Shown one piece after another: positions 21,265 through 29,505 of a DNA stretch of 29,505 bases. The notes beneath the pieces are model-generated. The model had not been told where the DNA came from and searched no databases. It saw nothing but the letters and a program-made list of their open reading frames with translations. Positions within the stretch are counted from its first letter, which is position 1. Each line of letters opens with the position of its first letter. Source of the stretch: Dichomitus squalens LYAD-421 SS1. Its lineage: Eukaryota; Basidiomycota; Agaricomycetes; Polyporales; Polyporaceae. The stretch is taken from the NCBI RefSeq assembly GCF_000275845.1, contig NW_006766972.1, positions 24,846 to 54,350 of the forward strand, in the 5' to 3' direction. The position numbers and the translations under genes are program-made.

Positions 21265-22940
21265 GTACTGAGAACAGAGACGAGGAGAGGAGTAAGTGGA
21301 GGGGAGAGGGAGAACAGAGGACGGGGGCGGGAACGGGGACGAGGACGAGGACGAGGACGGGAGGCAGTGGTCGTCGACAGCCCGCAGGGATCCTGCGAGC
21401 GCCCGGAGAGCGGAGGCGGTGCAGGCTGTCTGAGAGTCTCACGCCGAAGCCGCCCCCGGCGATCTCTCATCGCTGCCGCCGGCTGCTCATGGCACGACCT
21501 CCAACGTCCTCGTCCGCCCTCGCGGCTCCGAACATTCGCATTCGCTGCTCACCCTCTGCGACCCTTGCCCGAACCACATGCATTGGCTACCCGATACCCC
21601 ACAGCGTGTGGTCGCATCTGGCCGCGACTTTCTATCGTGGCATGCCCATGACAGATGGTGGAGCCCCACGTCGCCTTTCCAGCCGCCCCCTCTCGCCCGC
21701 GTCCGTCTACCATGTCTATTTGTCGCTGAATACATCGAGTGTCTTCCACTGTCCCTCCACGAACATCGTGCTTCTCCTTGACCTCTATGAATCCATGTGC
21801 GTCACACTATTCAGTACGTATCTCGTGGACCGACATTGCCCCTAGTGCACCAATCGAGCTCAACCCGCCAGTCCGTCGCCCTCGCCCTCGAAAAACCATG
21901 CACGAGACTCTGTAAGACTGCAACAACTCTGCACGAGGCGGCTCAAGGGTATCGCTTGCCGCGTTGGCTGGGCATCACCATCCATCGTCCGCCACCCTCG
22001 AAGTCAGCCTGAGCGCACGTATATCATACATCAACCCACGGCGATGATCGAACCCTTTTTCCGCGCCTTTCAAGATAGGCATATGGAGCCCTCAACGATA
22101 CAGCACCGTTGTCCAACCCTCATTTCGCACCCGGATGATCAGGCGCGTTCACACTAACCTCAACTCGGTTTCTCAACCCCGATCGATTATACAGCACGAT
22201 AGGTTGCTCTGGGGCTGTCTCGAGATACCCCACATCTCCCTCTGACACGCCACATGCACAGCGCAGCGCTCACTGCCGCAAGCCAGGGCTGTCCGAGGCT
22301 ACGCGGCTGGACTGCCGTGATCGTACAGGTGCTATGCCATCGCCCGTCCCGACGTCTCCCCTCTCTTCCGCTCGACGTCTGAACGTCCCGCATCTCCGAG
22401 GGTTGGGTTGTTACTACACCCCGAGGACCTCGTGAGTGTCCGCCCTGTGTCTTTCTTCTGACCCCTTCAGACACGACTGTTCGCTTCGACGCTCCACCTG
22501 TCGCTTCACATTCACGTCGTTGTGCTTGCAGCCTAGTACTGTTGGCATTGGCTGGAAGGACAGCCAGTTTCCTCATTACTAGGCTGTGAGGACGAGACAA
22601 GGCAGGTGCCTCGCCGGCCCTGGGTCCGGCTCCTCGGTGTCTCGAGATCTGCCTATTGTTGGCCGCGAGCCGAAGGGTGGATTGGCAGATGCAAGATGTC
22701 GTTCCTTGGGCTTTGTGACGGCCACGATCTCTATGCTGTATAAGCTAGCCGGCCGAGACCTAGGGTCTGTCGACTGGCGTGCCGCACGAATCGACATGTA
22801 GATGACTCACCGACGATCCGTGCGACGTCAAGACTGCATCTGATCAGAGCAAAGACCTCTCTTGATCCATAGATTCCCGAACACGGTCGGCGTCTGTCCT
22901 CGTAATTGTCGCTCTCGTCGCTCTCTCCTCTACCCTAGCT
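21265..22940. other. Upstream region of the G-alpha gene, no other gene seen
   Basis: About 1.7 kb. A GACGAG microsatellite lies at 21336-21359, that is a CTCGTC pyrimidine-rich tract about 70-95 nt before the G-alpha start, a common feature of fungal leaders. Forward frames at 21367-21651 and 21489-21845 and a 137-codon minus frame at 22187-22600 show no domain and are taken as chance. Confidence 0.35.
21336..21359. repeat. GACGAG microsatellite in the G-alpha leader
   Basis: Four near-perfect six-base units on the plus strand, read as a pyrimidine-rich tract in the orientation of the G-alpha gene. Confidence 0.8.
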
Positions 22941-23325
22941 CAAATACGGCTTCGTCGAGTTTTTCACGCTAACGGAGTACATGGGATGCCGGCCCCAGTC
23001 CGCCGTCTACATCTTCCTCATCGACGTCTCGCATGCCGTCATCTATTCAAGGTGGACTCCATCGCGTTTGATGTTTCGCTCTACCTCTTCTCGCATCCTG
23101 TAAGTCTCAGTTTGTCTACGACGGAGGTGCAGAGCTCACTGTCATGGTAGACAGGCTGCTTGCACAGCCTTGCGCATGCTTGCCGTCTCGGACATCCTGT
23201 CCAACAAGCCAATACGTGAGCAGCGCCACGCGGAAGGTCTTGGTGAACTCATTCTGGACTCGTACGCTAGTGGTTCTGCGATAGTTTCCTGGATTGGTAC
23301 TGATTCACAAGGCGTGCTGCATTAA
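22941..23325 (+). pseudogene. SEC24-like (COPII coat) gene fragment
   Basis: The forward frame from 22945 reads YGFVEFFTLTEYMG then CRPQSAVYIFLIDVSHAVIY, matching the start of the SEC24 trunk domain (consensus with EYM..RPPQPPVY.FLIDVS). After 23050 the frame shifts and continues with DSIAFDVSLYLFSHP, the trunk strand that normally comes tens of residues later. A 55-nt intron with good signals (GTAAGT at 23100, ACAG ending 23154) joins it in phase to ACTALRMLAVSDILSNKP, corresponding to the SEC24 MLVVSD segment; the frame then runs to TAA at 23323. The rest of the roughly 900-residue protein is absent and internal residues are missing, so this is a decayed partial duplicate, not a working coat gene. 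Confidence 0.55.
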
Positions 23326-23906
23326 TGGTGAGGGGTTGCGGGAGAAGAGCAAGGCACGAAGGACGCGGCTGGATTATAGTGCCTTGCAAAACGATGGCGC
23401 ATTTGAGATATATGTCCAGCCTCCGCTCACCAGTGAGGTAATCTAATGCTCATCCGCTACGGGGTCGTTGGTGTCGTTCGACTTTTATCGAATTGGTGTT
23501 AGCACTTCTGAGATGCACATATCATGCATTTAATACAACATCGAGAGTTTTCAACACCTTCTGCCCATGTATGTTGTCGCGGACGTTAGTGCGCTGAGAG
23601 GGGATCTCCAAGTACGGAGAGCTCGATATGTAGACTGTCGGAAGTTCCTAAACGTGTTTTCGGGCGGGCACAGCATTGTTTTGCAAGGCGCCGTATGCTG
23701 GAACAAGCCGCGGTCTCCTAACAAGTTTGGTCGCGCCGTCGCGGAGCATGAATCGTCGTTCGGAGACAGCCGCTTGGTGCACCGAGCACTTGAGAACGAT
23801 CTTCGTGGCTGCCGTTCGCTCGTACACTGCAGCTGACGACCCCTCGTCGCTCGTTGAGGACATGTATAATCCTGCTCCCTCAGGCTCCTCGACGGCCGTT
23901 TAGAAT
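23326..23906. other. Region upstream of the HNH-family gene
   Basis: Overlapping forward frames at 23567-23836 and 23676-23903 are present (the second contains LRTIFVAAVRSYTAADDPSS). They look partly protein-like but have no recognised family and end just before the next gene; they may be remnants. This stretch must contain the promoter of the gene at 23907. Confidence 0.3.
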
Positions 23907-25236
23907 ATGACTGCGCTACCTCCCATCGCTGAGGCCCGACGCTTAATACCACCCCTCGATGACACTGCGATTAGCTTGTATGCGACTCTTGCGCTGCCGG
24001 CAGAAGAATCGGCGAACAAGGCTGCCAATGCCAAAGACCTCATGTACTCCCGTGTGGTCGGCTATCTCCTCTTCTATGCTCCAAACGCCACTGCCCTGGC
24101 CACGCTTAAAGATGACATCGCATCCTGCGACACGGCGGATCAAGGTCCGCTCCAAGCTCTCTACAATCTGGGAGAGTTCTATGTCAAAAATTTGCTCCTC
24201 ATCTGTAGGTTGCACTATATAATTTCCATCCACGTTCACTGCAGGTTCAGAGCCTGACCTCCGGAAAGTCAGAAAGACGAGAGGACGAACTCCTGTTCCT
24301 TCGGATCATCCTTCTCGCCCCTCCTTTGAAGTTGCGAAGAGTCAGGTCATGGAGGATCTGCAGTCAACACCACGCAATCATTCCGATGCCAAACTCGCGG
24401 TATATGTGCTCTCCCTACCAGTGCAACGTTGGACCGTTTGTCTTACCCTCTCGAACAGGCCCTGGCTAGGGATAACTTCCGCTGCATGGTGACGGGCAGA
24501 GTCGACTTGTCTTCCTGTGAAAATGGTCTTATCGCGTATTCTCCAGGGGAATTTTTGTGCTGCGCGCAGTGCGCATACATATTCCCGGACTCGCTTGGTA
24601 ACATTCGGGCAGGAGGAAGGGGCGACAAGGTGCGTATTCAAACGCGCACTCATGTACCTAAGTTAAGCGACTAACCCAGCTAATATTCTCAGGAACATCA
24701 GGTCGCGACAGCTTGGATGTTGTTGAAACGATTCGGTCACAAGGATGTCTACAACGAATTGAAATCGGACACCTCCAAGACGAATCTTCATCGGTTAGAG
24801 AACATCATGACACTCGAATACTCCATCCACGACCTCTTTGACAAGATGTCGCTCTGGTTTGAAGCGCAGAGTGAGGTGAGAGGTTCCATACATGCACGTC
24901 TTCTCGTTTACAATTCATGCGTAGCCAAATGTCTATCGCGTCGCCATGGCACCGCGCTTGGAGTTAGCTCGTTCTGGACTCGGTGTCCCGGCCACCGTAC
25001 ATCTCACCGCGCATAGCGACTCCCCTCTACCTAGCCCGAAGTATCTTGCCATTCATGCTGCTTGTTGTCGCGTTGCGCACATGTCTGGTGCCGCGGAGTA
25101 CTTCGATATGATACTTCGCGACATGGAGGAGCTTCAGGTCCTGTCTGAGGATGGCGCGTCTGCTGACGTCCTCGCGTACGCTCTCCCTCGTCTTGTAGAG
25201 CCTGATGACCCGTACCGCGCAATTGGCACTCGATAA
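23907..25236 (+). CDS. HNH-nuclease-domain family protein (agaricomycete type)
   Basis: Exons 23907-24204, 24245-24399, 24459-24629, 24693-24875 and 24925-25236 join in phase to 372 residues; introns are 40-63 nt. The N-terminal region (MTALPPIAEARRLIPPLDD..., VVGYLLFYAP) and GRTPVPSDHPSRPSF linker are typical of a family expanded in mushrooms. The HNH module follows: ARDNFRCMVTGRVD (154-167), CAYIFP (189-194), then RLENIMTLEYSIHDLFD (242-258). The C-terminal segment PSPKYLAIHAACCRVAHMSG then AAEYFDMILRDMEEL is also family-like. Family members usually have AHI/AHIFP at the first metal-site His; here it is Tyr191, while Asn245 and His254 remain. A DNA-cleaving role is inferred from the family and may be lost in this copy. 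The gene is convergent with gene D. Confidence 0.88.
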
Positions 25237-26098
25237 ACATGGCTTTTCCCGTGTGCGCGTGTATGACTCGTGAGCGGCAATCTTGGCTCGGCTCCCTATG
25301 CATTCATACTCTGCTTGCACAGATGTTCGCTCGACGCAAGCCGCTACGGGAGCGCCGTCGCAGCGGAAGGTCTTGGTAAGGAAGTTGGCACAGATAGTCG
25401 CATGGCGCCAGGAGTGCTTCTGCAGCTCGTTCTGAACGCACACCTCCAGTCAGGCTCTGGCTGTGCGCACCGTGAGCGGAAGTGCACTTTCGAATATCTC
25501 CCTCTCACATCGCCCGCGTTCGACGGTCCAACTGCTTCGCGGAGAGGGTGCACGATATCGCTTATGCAGGCCCTCCAGGACCAGTCTGGCTACAACCTCA
25601 GAAGTGCTCGACCGCGCCGTGAAGATCAGGTAAGGCCAGATTGCACGAGAGGAAGGTTCTGCACCGCTTCGTCTGGATCCAGATTGAAGATGCATGCAGT
25701 ACAAACGCAAGGCAGGCAGCAGCCAAGCCCAAGTGCGGCGTGTGTAGCATCGTGAACACACTGGCATTCCCGGAACTGTTGCCAGTGCCTATGCCCGTAT
25801 CATGTCTCAGATGCTAATGCAGTGGGGAGGAGATCGGCTTGTGAGGATGTCCATGAGAGGGAGCAGGTAACGCCGGTACTTGCACCTGGACGCTTTCAAT
25901 GCCAGTCAAGACGGTGCCCACGCCGCTCGATACGCATAGGTAACCCGGCTGCAAAGTGGATACATACAGATCAAAACTTTTCCCACGGGGCCTACACCAT
26001 CGCGACAGTATCAAGAAAGGAGACATATTACACATCCACGCCTAGCCACCCGCGCATCCTCAGGATCGACATCCCGAGTCCACCGCCCACGCGCCCGT
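25237..26098. other. Convergent spacer with possible coding remnants
   Basis: A forward fragment around 25685-25760 reads AAAKPKCGVCSIVNTLAFPE and may be a zinc-binding remnant. The 161-codon frame 25270-25755 has no family pattern. No intact gene is supported. Confidence 0.3.
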
Positions 26099-27088
26099 TC
26101 ACCAGCCCCACGCAACCGCCCCCAGCACGAGACCGAAACCAGCCCCGACCGCGGAGACCCGTGCCGCGCCGTTGCCGTGGAACGTCGCCCCGCTCGGGAG
26201 CACAGGCCCGCCCTGCGCGGTGCTCGAGAGCGGAGCGACGACCGTCGCCGCCGTATTCGCGCTCGTGCTCGAGCCCGCGGCGGCGGCAGAGGAGGCCGCA
26301 TGGAGGCCGGACGCGCTGGCCGCTGCAGAGCTTGCCTGCGTGCGCCGCGCGTGTCAGCGTGCTGTGCCCGAATGCGTGCAGGGTGCGCAGGGACGTACCG
26401 AGCTCGCGTGCGCGGAGCCAGACGCGGCGGACGGGAGGGGCGCGAGCGTGCTCGTGCTCTGCGCGGACGCGGACGCGCGCGAGGTGGTCTGCACCGCGCC
26501 TGTCGCAGAGTCCTCGGGCTCGGAGACCGTCGCCGAGGAGGAGCGGACGGGGTCCGCAGATGTCGCGGCGGCGGTACCGGAAGAGTCAGCCGCGACCGTA
26601 ACAGACGTGGTTGCACGTCCGAGGTCCGTGGTGGTGTCCCGGGGCGAGGTCGCCGCCGTCGTGTGCGCCGCAGGGAGGGAGGCGGGCTGTGTGGGCGTGG
26701 GCGTGTGCGCAGGCTCCGACGCCGACTGCGAACCCGACTCGGAGACGGTGACGGTGTCCGTGACGGAGACCGAGACCGCGACCGAGCGGGTGAGGACGAC
26801 GCTGACGGTCGTCGTGTCCGTGACCGTCTTGTCTGCGGCGGCGCGTGCCTCGATGGCCTATGTGATCCCAGTCAGTGCACAGCAGGGTCGGGCGGGGGAA
26901 GGATCCGATGGGCACTCACCGCATGCTCGTCTTCGCCGCGGACGTGGGAGCGGCCGACAAATCCCGAGATCGCGCGGACTGGGTGCATACTGGAGGTTGA
27001 GTGCGCGTTCGTAGAATATGTGCGTGAAGAAAGACTGACCCTGCGCAAGTACGAGCATCAAGCCGAGGAGCGACCGAAGGTACTGCAT
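26099..27088 (-). CDS. Gene D: secreted Ser/Thr-rich GPI-anchored-type protein, paralogue of gene A
   Basis: Exons 27088-27040, 26978-26920, 26857-26399 and 26335-26099 give 267 residues. Exon 1 is a signal peptide, MQYLRSLLGLMLVLAQ, against MHLLQSILGLVLVLVQ in gene A. Exon 3 opens AIEARAAADKTVTDTTTVSV, nearly the same as in A, and continues as a Ser/Thr/Ala/Val-rich core. The end has PLSSTAQGGPVLPSGATF and the hydrophobic tail VSAVGAGFGLVLGAVAWGW, a GPI-type signal. Exon lengths and phases follow gene A: 49 nt phase 1, then 53 or 59 nt to phase 0, then a 456 or 459 nt core, and an intron after SGSAHxSS in both. The gene is very GC-rich, which makes long frames open on the opposite strand. 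Wall or plasma-membrane location is inferred; function is unknown. Confidence 0.85.
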
Positions 27089-27711
27089 GTCTTTAATTTT
27101 CTGCAGGGGGTGGAGAAACGCAGGTGGAGCGAACGGCAAGATTTGTGCGCATCCGTGCCCGACCACTGCGGGCCTATAAGACCTTCAGCGCACCCGGGGG
27201 AGCACGCACGTCTGGGGGTTCCGCGAAGAGAGCCGGTGCGTCCATGCACGGAGGGCCGCACTCTCCCAGAGCAGGAGGGGTTCGATGTCTATGCTCGGGC
27301 CAACACAGGCCATTTCCGCCCGAAAGAGGGTGTCACGGAAACTCGTGAGCGGGCTGCGCGGAGGCGAGGATGAGGAGGGCAGGGTCGTTCCTGCGATAGA
27401 CAGTTGATGCGCCCTTACTCCGGGAGTTGTGCGCACCGCGAGATTTCTGGGCTGGGAAGCCTTCAAGCCTCGAGCTTCGAGCCCTAGAGCCGGGACAATG
27501 CACTGTCCGTAGCCTGATAGGACTCGTACTGGCGGAGCGACACGTCAGAGGTGTGCACAGAGCCCACCACCGGGTCAATGACAACACTGAGCCGTAGTAT
27601 GCATGTCTTCGTTTGTAACTCACAGCGTGTAACTCAAATCAGGTACTTGTATAACGTATGCCTGTGTCCTGAGCCGTGTTTGGAATTTGATGTCTGAGTG
27701 ATATTATAGGT
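27089..27711. other. Intergenic region upstream of gene D
   Basis: It should contain the gene D promoter and possibly earlier exons of the gene read at 27712. No domain or signal was recognised. Confidence 0.3.
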
Positions 27712-28194
27712 GTGCTCAATTCTAGTAGTCGGTTGCTCATCTCGTCGCGCGCCTATGGGACGCCTGAAAGTTCGCATTGGGCGGCTAATTCGTCTCAGAC
27801 CATCATCCTCGCTGTTCATGCGTTCATGGCTCAAGCAACTTATGCATCCCCTGGCTTCGACACTTTCTTCTCCCCCGTTGATCCGGAGCTCGACGTCCGC
27901 CGTGATATTGCGTTACTTTTATACCTTCTCAGCCATACCAAGGTGCAAGGCCGGAGGTCGGGTGCAGAAGCTAAGACTCTCGAGGCTTTGGATCCTTGGA
28001 CTTACTTGGCCTTCATCATCAACACCGGGCAAACACCCCACGACAAGGTCATCGCGGTCACAGGCCGAATCGATTGCGAGGGGATCACTGCGGCACTGGT
28101 CGCTCCTAACACGTCTCCCGATCGTCTTCCAGCCAACACACCGCCGCTCCGGATACAGTCGCTGAAGCCTCAGGACCCTGAAGAGGGTGAATAG
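27712..28194 (+). CDS. Unrecognised protein, 5' part not resolved
   Basis: An open frame from about 27712 to the stop at 28192-28194 reads like protein throughout: TIILAVHAFMAQATYASPGF, DTFFSPVDPELDVRRDIALL, WTYLAFIINTGQTPHDKVIA, then a Pro-rich end PLRIQSLKPQDPEEGE. The first in-frame ATG is at 27826 (122 codons), but the sense-like reading begins earlier, so an upstream exon is likely. I do not recognise the family. It may be the first part of the same gene as the frame at 28275: a weak intron 28158-28274 would keep the frame, with a poor GTCGCT donor. Confidence 0.4.
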   Translation: MLNSSSRLLISSRAYGTPESSHWAANSSQTIILAVHAFMAQATYASPGFDTFFSPVDPELDVRRDIALLLYLLSHTKVQGRRSGAEAKTLEALDPWTYLAFIINTGQTPHDKVIAVTGRIDCEGITAALVAPNTSPDRLPANTPPLRIQSLKPQDPEEGE

Positions 28195-28274
28195 ATGCTG
28201 AAGCAAACTTTTAAGAGCTCCCAGTCCGTCTTTATAAGGTACATAGCTTACAGTATAGCTGAGTAAAACCACAG

Positions 28275-29146
28275 ATGTCCCTCTGTGGAGTGCCACGTTC
28301 ACGATATAATCACTGCCCTCAACTACTTTGTCCATTCCTCTCCCGCGTCCTTGGCCGAGAAGACCAATCAGGAGGGACATCAGACTGCTCTTTTCTTCTT
28401 CTTCATCGCAAAACGTTGCTGCCTCAAACTTCACGCTCGTATCGCGAACGGTCAGCGTATGTGGTCGGCGCATCCAACTTACCTCATTCGTGCATGGTAC
28501 GTGTCGCATCACAGCCAATCGGTCATCGGACTTCCCGCTGTTCTGGAGCAGATCTTGGAGAAGCATCATCAACTCTCACCAGCGCGGGACCACCATGGAT
28601 TGTCGGGTGACCGAATTCCATACACCATAGGACCGGAGGACGTGTTGCTTTGGGCTGGGATGTTGGTTCAGTGTCAAGACAGCATGGACAAGCTCTTCAC
28701 ACTTCTCTCGCAGCAGCAGATTAGCCCTGAAATCAAGTCCATTGCAGATGCAGGGTACTGATCGTCGGCGATCCTCCATTCCGTTCTTGAGAACGGCGTC
28801 TTTGATATCCTGATCACCGATGAGCTTGCACTGGATCTGCGGAAGAAGTACATGGATGCTGTCGGGAAATCCCATCGGCCAATGCTGAACAGTTAGGCCG
28901 CCGCTTTGAATGAACCCACACTACATACTAACAACCTGACCCAGGTCTGTTCACGTCACTTGGCACAAGTCGCGAAGGCGTCGTGTCTGAAGATATCGGC
29001 ACAGCCGCAGCAGATACAGCCGCAGTAGAAGACCCAGACGTACTGGACCCCGACGACAGCGAAGGTGCGTCGCTATCATCTTCTCCAAGGTCTGACTCTT
29101 ACGTTTTCATAGATGAGCCAGTGGCTTTGGAGTGTCGCGGCGACTA
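28275..29146 (+). pseudogene. Unrecognised gene with an in-frame stop
   Basis: After an acceptor at 28274 the frame reads CPSVECHVHDIITALNYFVH and continues (LPAVLEQILEKHHQLSP, IGPEDVLLWAGMLVQCQDSM) to TGA at 28759-28761. The same frame goes on convincingly (AILHSVLENGVFDIL, ITDELALDLRKKYMDAVGK) up to AAC A at 28891. There a 53-nt intron with a textbook TACTAAC branch site and CAG acceptor (28892-28944) leads in phase to LFTSLGTSREGVVSEDIG and an acidic tail ending EPVALECRGD at 29146. No intron tested around the TGA keeps the frame, so the TGA looks like a nonsense mutation, possibly TGG to TGA. Family and function are unknown. Confidence 0.45.
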
Positions 29147-29325
29147 GGCGCGTAGATTCGGGTCGACGTTCGGCGACGACCCCGTAGGCGAGCGGCGGGG
29201 AGCCGAAAGGGGGAAAAGCGAGGGAGAGAGGGATAAACGTATCAGAAAACTCGACGGGGCAGAGCGGCGGTCGGCACGAAGGCACGAGACCGACGAAAGC
29301 TAGTCTTCACGCAAGCAGCGACAGA

Positions 29326-29407
29326 CTAGTCCCAATGACCAAGTTATACATTAGCAATCGAAGAGAGATACAACGCTATGGTCACTCACCTAGTCCCAAT
29401 GACCAAG
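29326..29407. repeat. 18-bp direct repeat, two copies
   Basis: CTAGTCCCAATGACCAAG occurs identically at 29326-29343 and 29390-29407, 64 bases apart. The second copy also forms one arm of a hairpin. It may be part of a mobile element or a duplicated regulatory site reaching beyond the window edge. Confidence 0.9.
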
Positions 29408-29427
29408 AGGTCGAGATGGGGACTAGG
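29389..29427. other. Hairpin: CCTAGTCCC / GGGACTAGG
   Basis: CCTAGTCCC at 29389-29397 is the exact reverse complement of GGGACTAGG at 29419-29427, a 9-bp stem around a 21-base loop. It overlaps the second 18-bp direct repeat and is followed by another CCTAGGGG and a TATATA-like sequence at 29447-29452. Confidence 0.75.
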
Positions 29428-29505
29428 GAGCGCCTAGGGGGGTCCTTATATACTAGAGGGGCTGCTTAGCAACCAAGGACAAGGCGCGAGAGCGAGGCAG
29501 TGAAG

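Noticed and set aside
23221..25380. Shared GCGGAAGGTCTTGGT at 23230 and 25363 as a duplicated coding segment
   Set aside because: Identity does not extend beyond this short core, so it is treated as coincidence.
26858..26860. In-frame TAG before AIEARA in gene D read as a nonsense mutation
   Set aside because: The TAG is the intron acceptor; with the middle exon 26978-26920 the gene is fully open.
26177..27373. 398-codon plus-strand open frame, very Arg/Gly-rich
   Set aside because: It runs antisense to the GC-rich exons of gene D, whose signal peptide, introns and paralogy to gene A are convincing. The Arg/Gly composition is what an antisense reading of Ser/Thr/Ala codons gives.
1..29505. 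CRISPR arrays, bacterial promoters or Shine-Dalgarno operons
   Set aside because: No regularly spaced repeats were found, and the intron-rich gene structure is fungal.

Overview
The window looks like nuclear DNA of an agaricomycete (mushroom-forming) basidiomycete. Genes are split by many 40-80 nt introns with GT...AG ends. The recognisable families (an enlarged, non-canonical G-alpha subunit, a DUF6533-type membrane protein, F-box/leucine-rich proteins, a fungal HNH-nuclease family, Ser/Thr-rich GPI-type surface proteins) are typical of that group. I cannot name the species. There are no rRNA or tRNA genes and no prokaryotic features.

Layout, left to right. 1-3.3 kb: accessory DNA with a cluster of short CTAAT/ATTAG motifs at 11-49 and 967-1075 and one frame-broken coding remnant. 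3.35-4.34 kb: gene A (+), a secreted Ser/Thr-rich GPI-type protein. 4.65-5.99 kb: a DUF6533-like membrane-protein gene (-), probably lacking its 5' end. 6.85-7.50 kb: gene B (+), a possible small surface protein. 9.23-9.97 kb: gene C (+), a secreted repeat protein. 12.0-13.7 kb: an F-box/LRR pseudogene crossed by CTTAA-motif clusters. 14.02-14.60 kb: an alkyltransferase-like (Atl1-type) DNA-repair protein (+), 4 exons. 18.27-21.26 kb: a 13-exon G-alpha gene (-), the best supported gene here. 22.9-23.3 kb: a SEC24-like fragment. 23.91-25.24 kb: a 5-exon HNH-family gene (+). 26.10-27.09 kb: gene D (-), an intact paralogue of gene A. 27.7-29.15 kb: an unrecognised and probably broken gene or gene pair. 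29.3-29.45 kb: direct repeats and a hairpin.

The least described feature is the small family formed by genes A, B, C and D. Three of them (A, C, D) start with a 49-nt first exon that encodes almost exactly one signal peptide and ends in phase 1; B has the same plan with 61 nt. A and D also share their second intron, a third intron at the same place, and the same C-terminal block and membrane tail, although they lie about 22 kb apart on opposite strands. The other genes do not form an obvious pathway. G-alpha signalling, DNA repair and surface proteins are interspersed with decaying F-box, SEC24 and hypothetical genes, as in a rapidly rearranging accessory region. Exon joins were worked out by hand from splice signals, reading frame and family patterns; they need RNA evidence.
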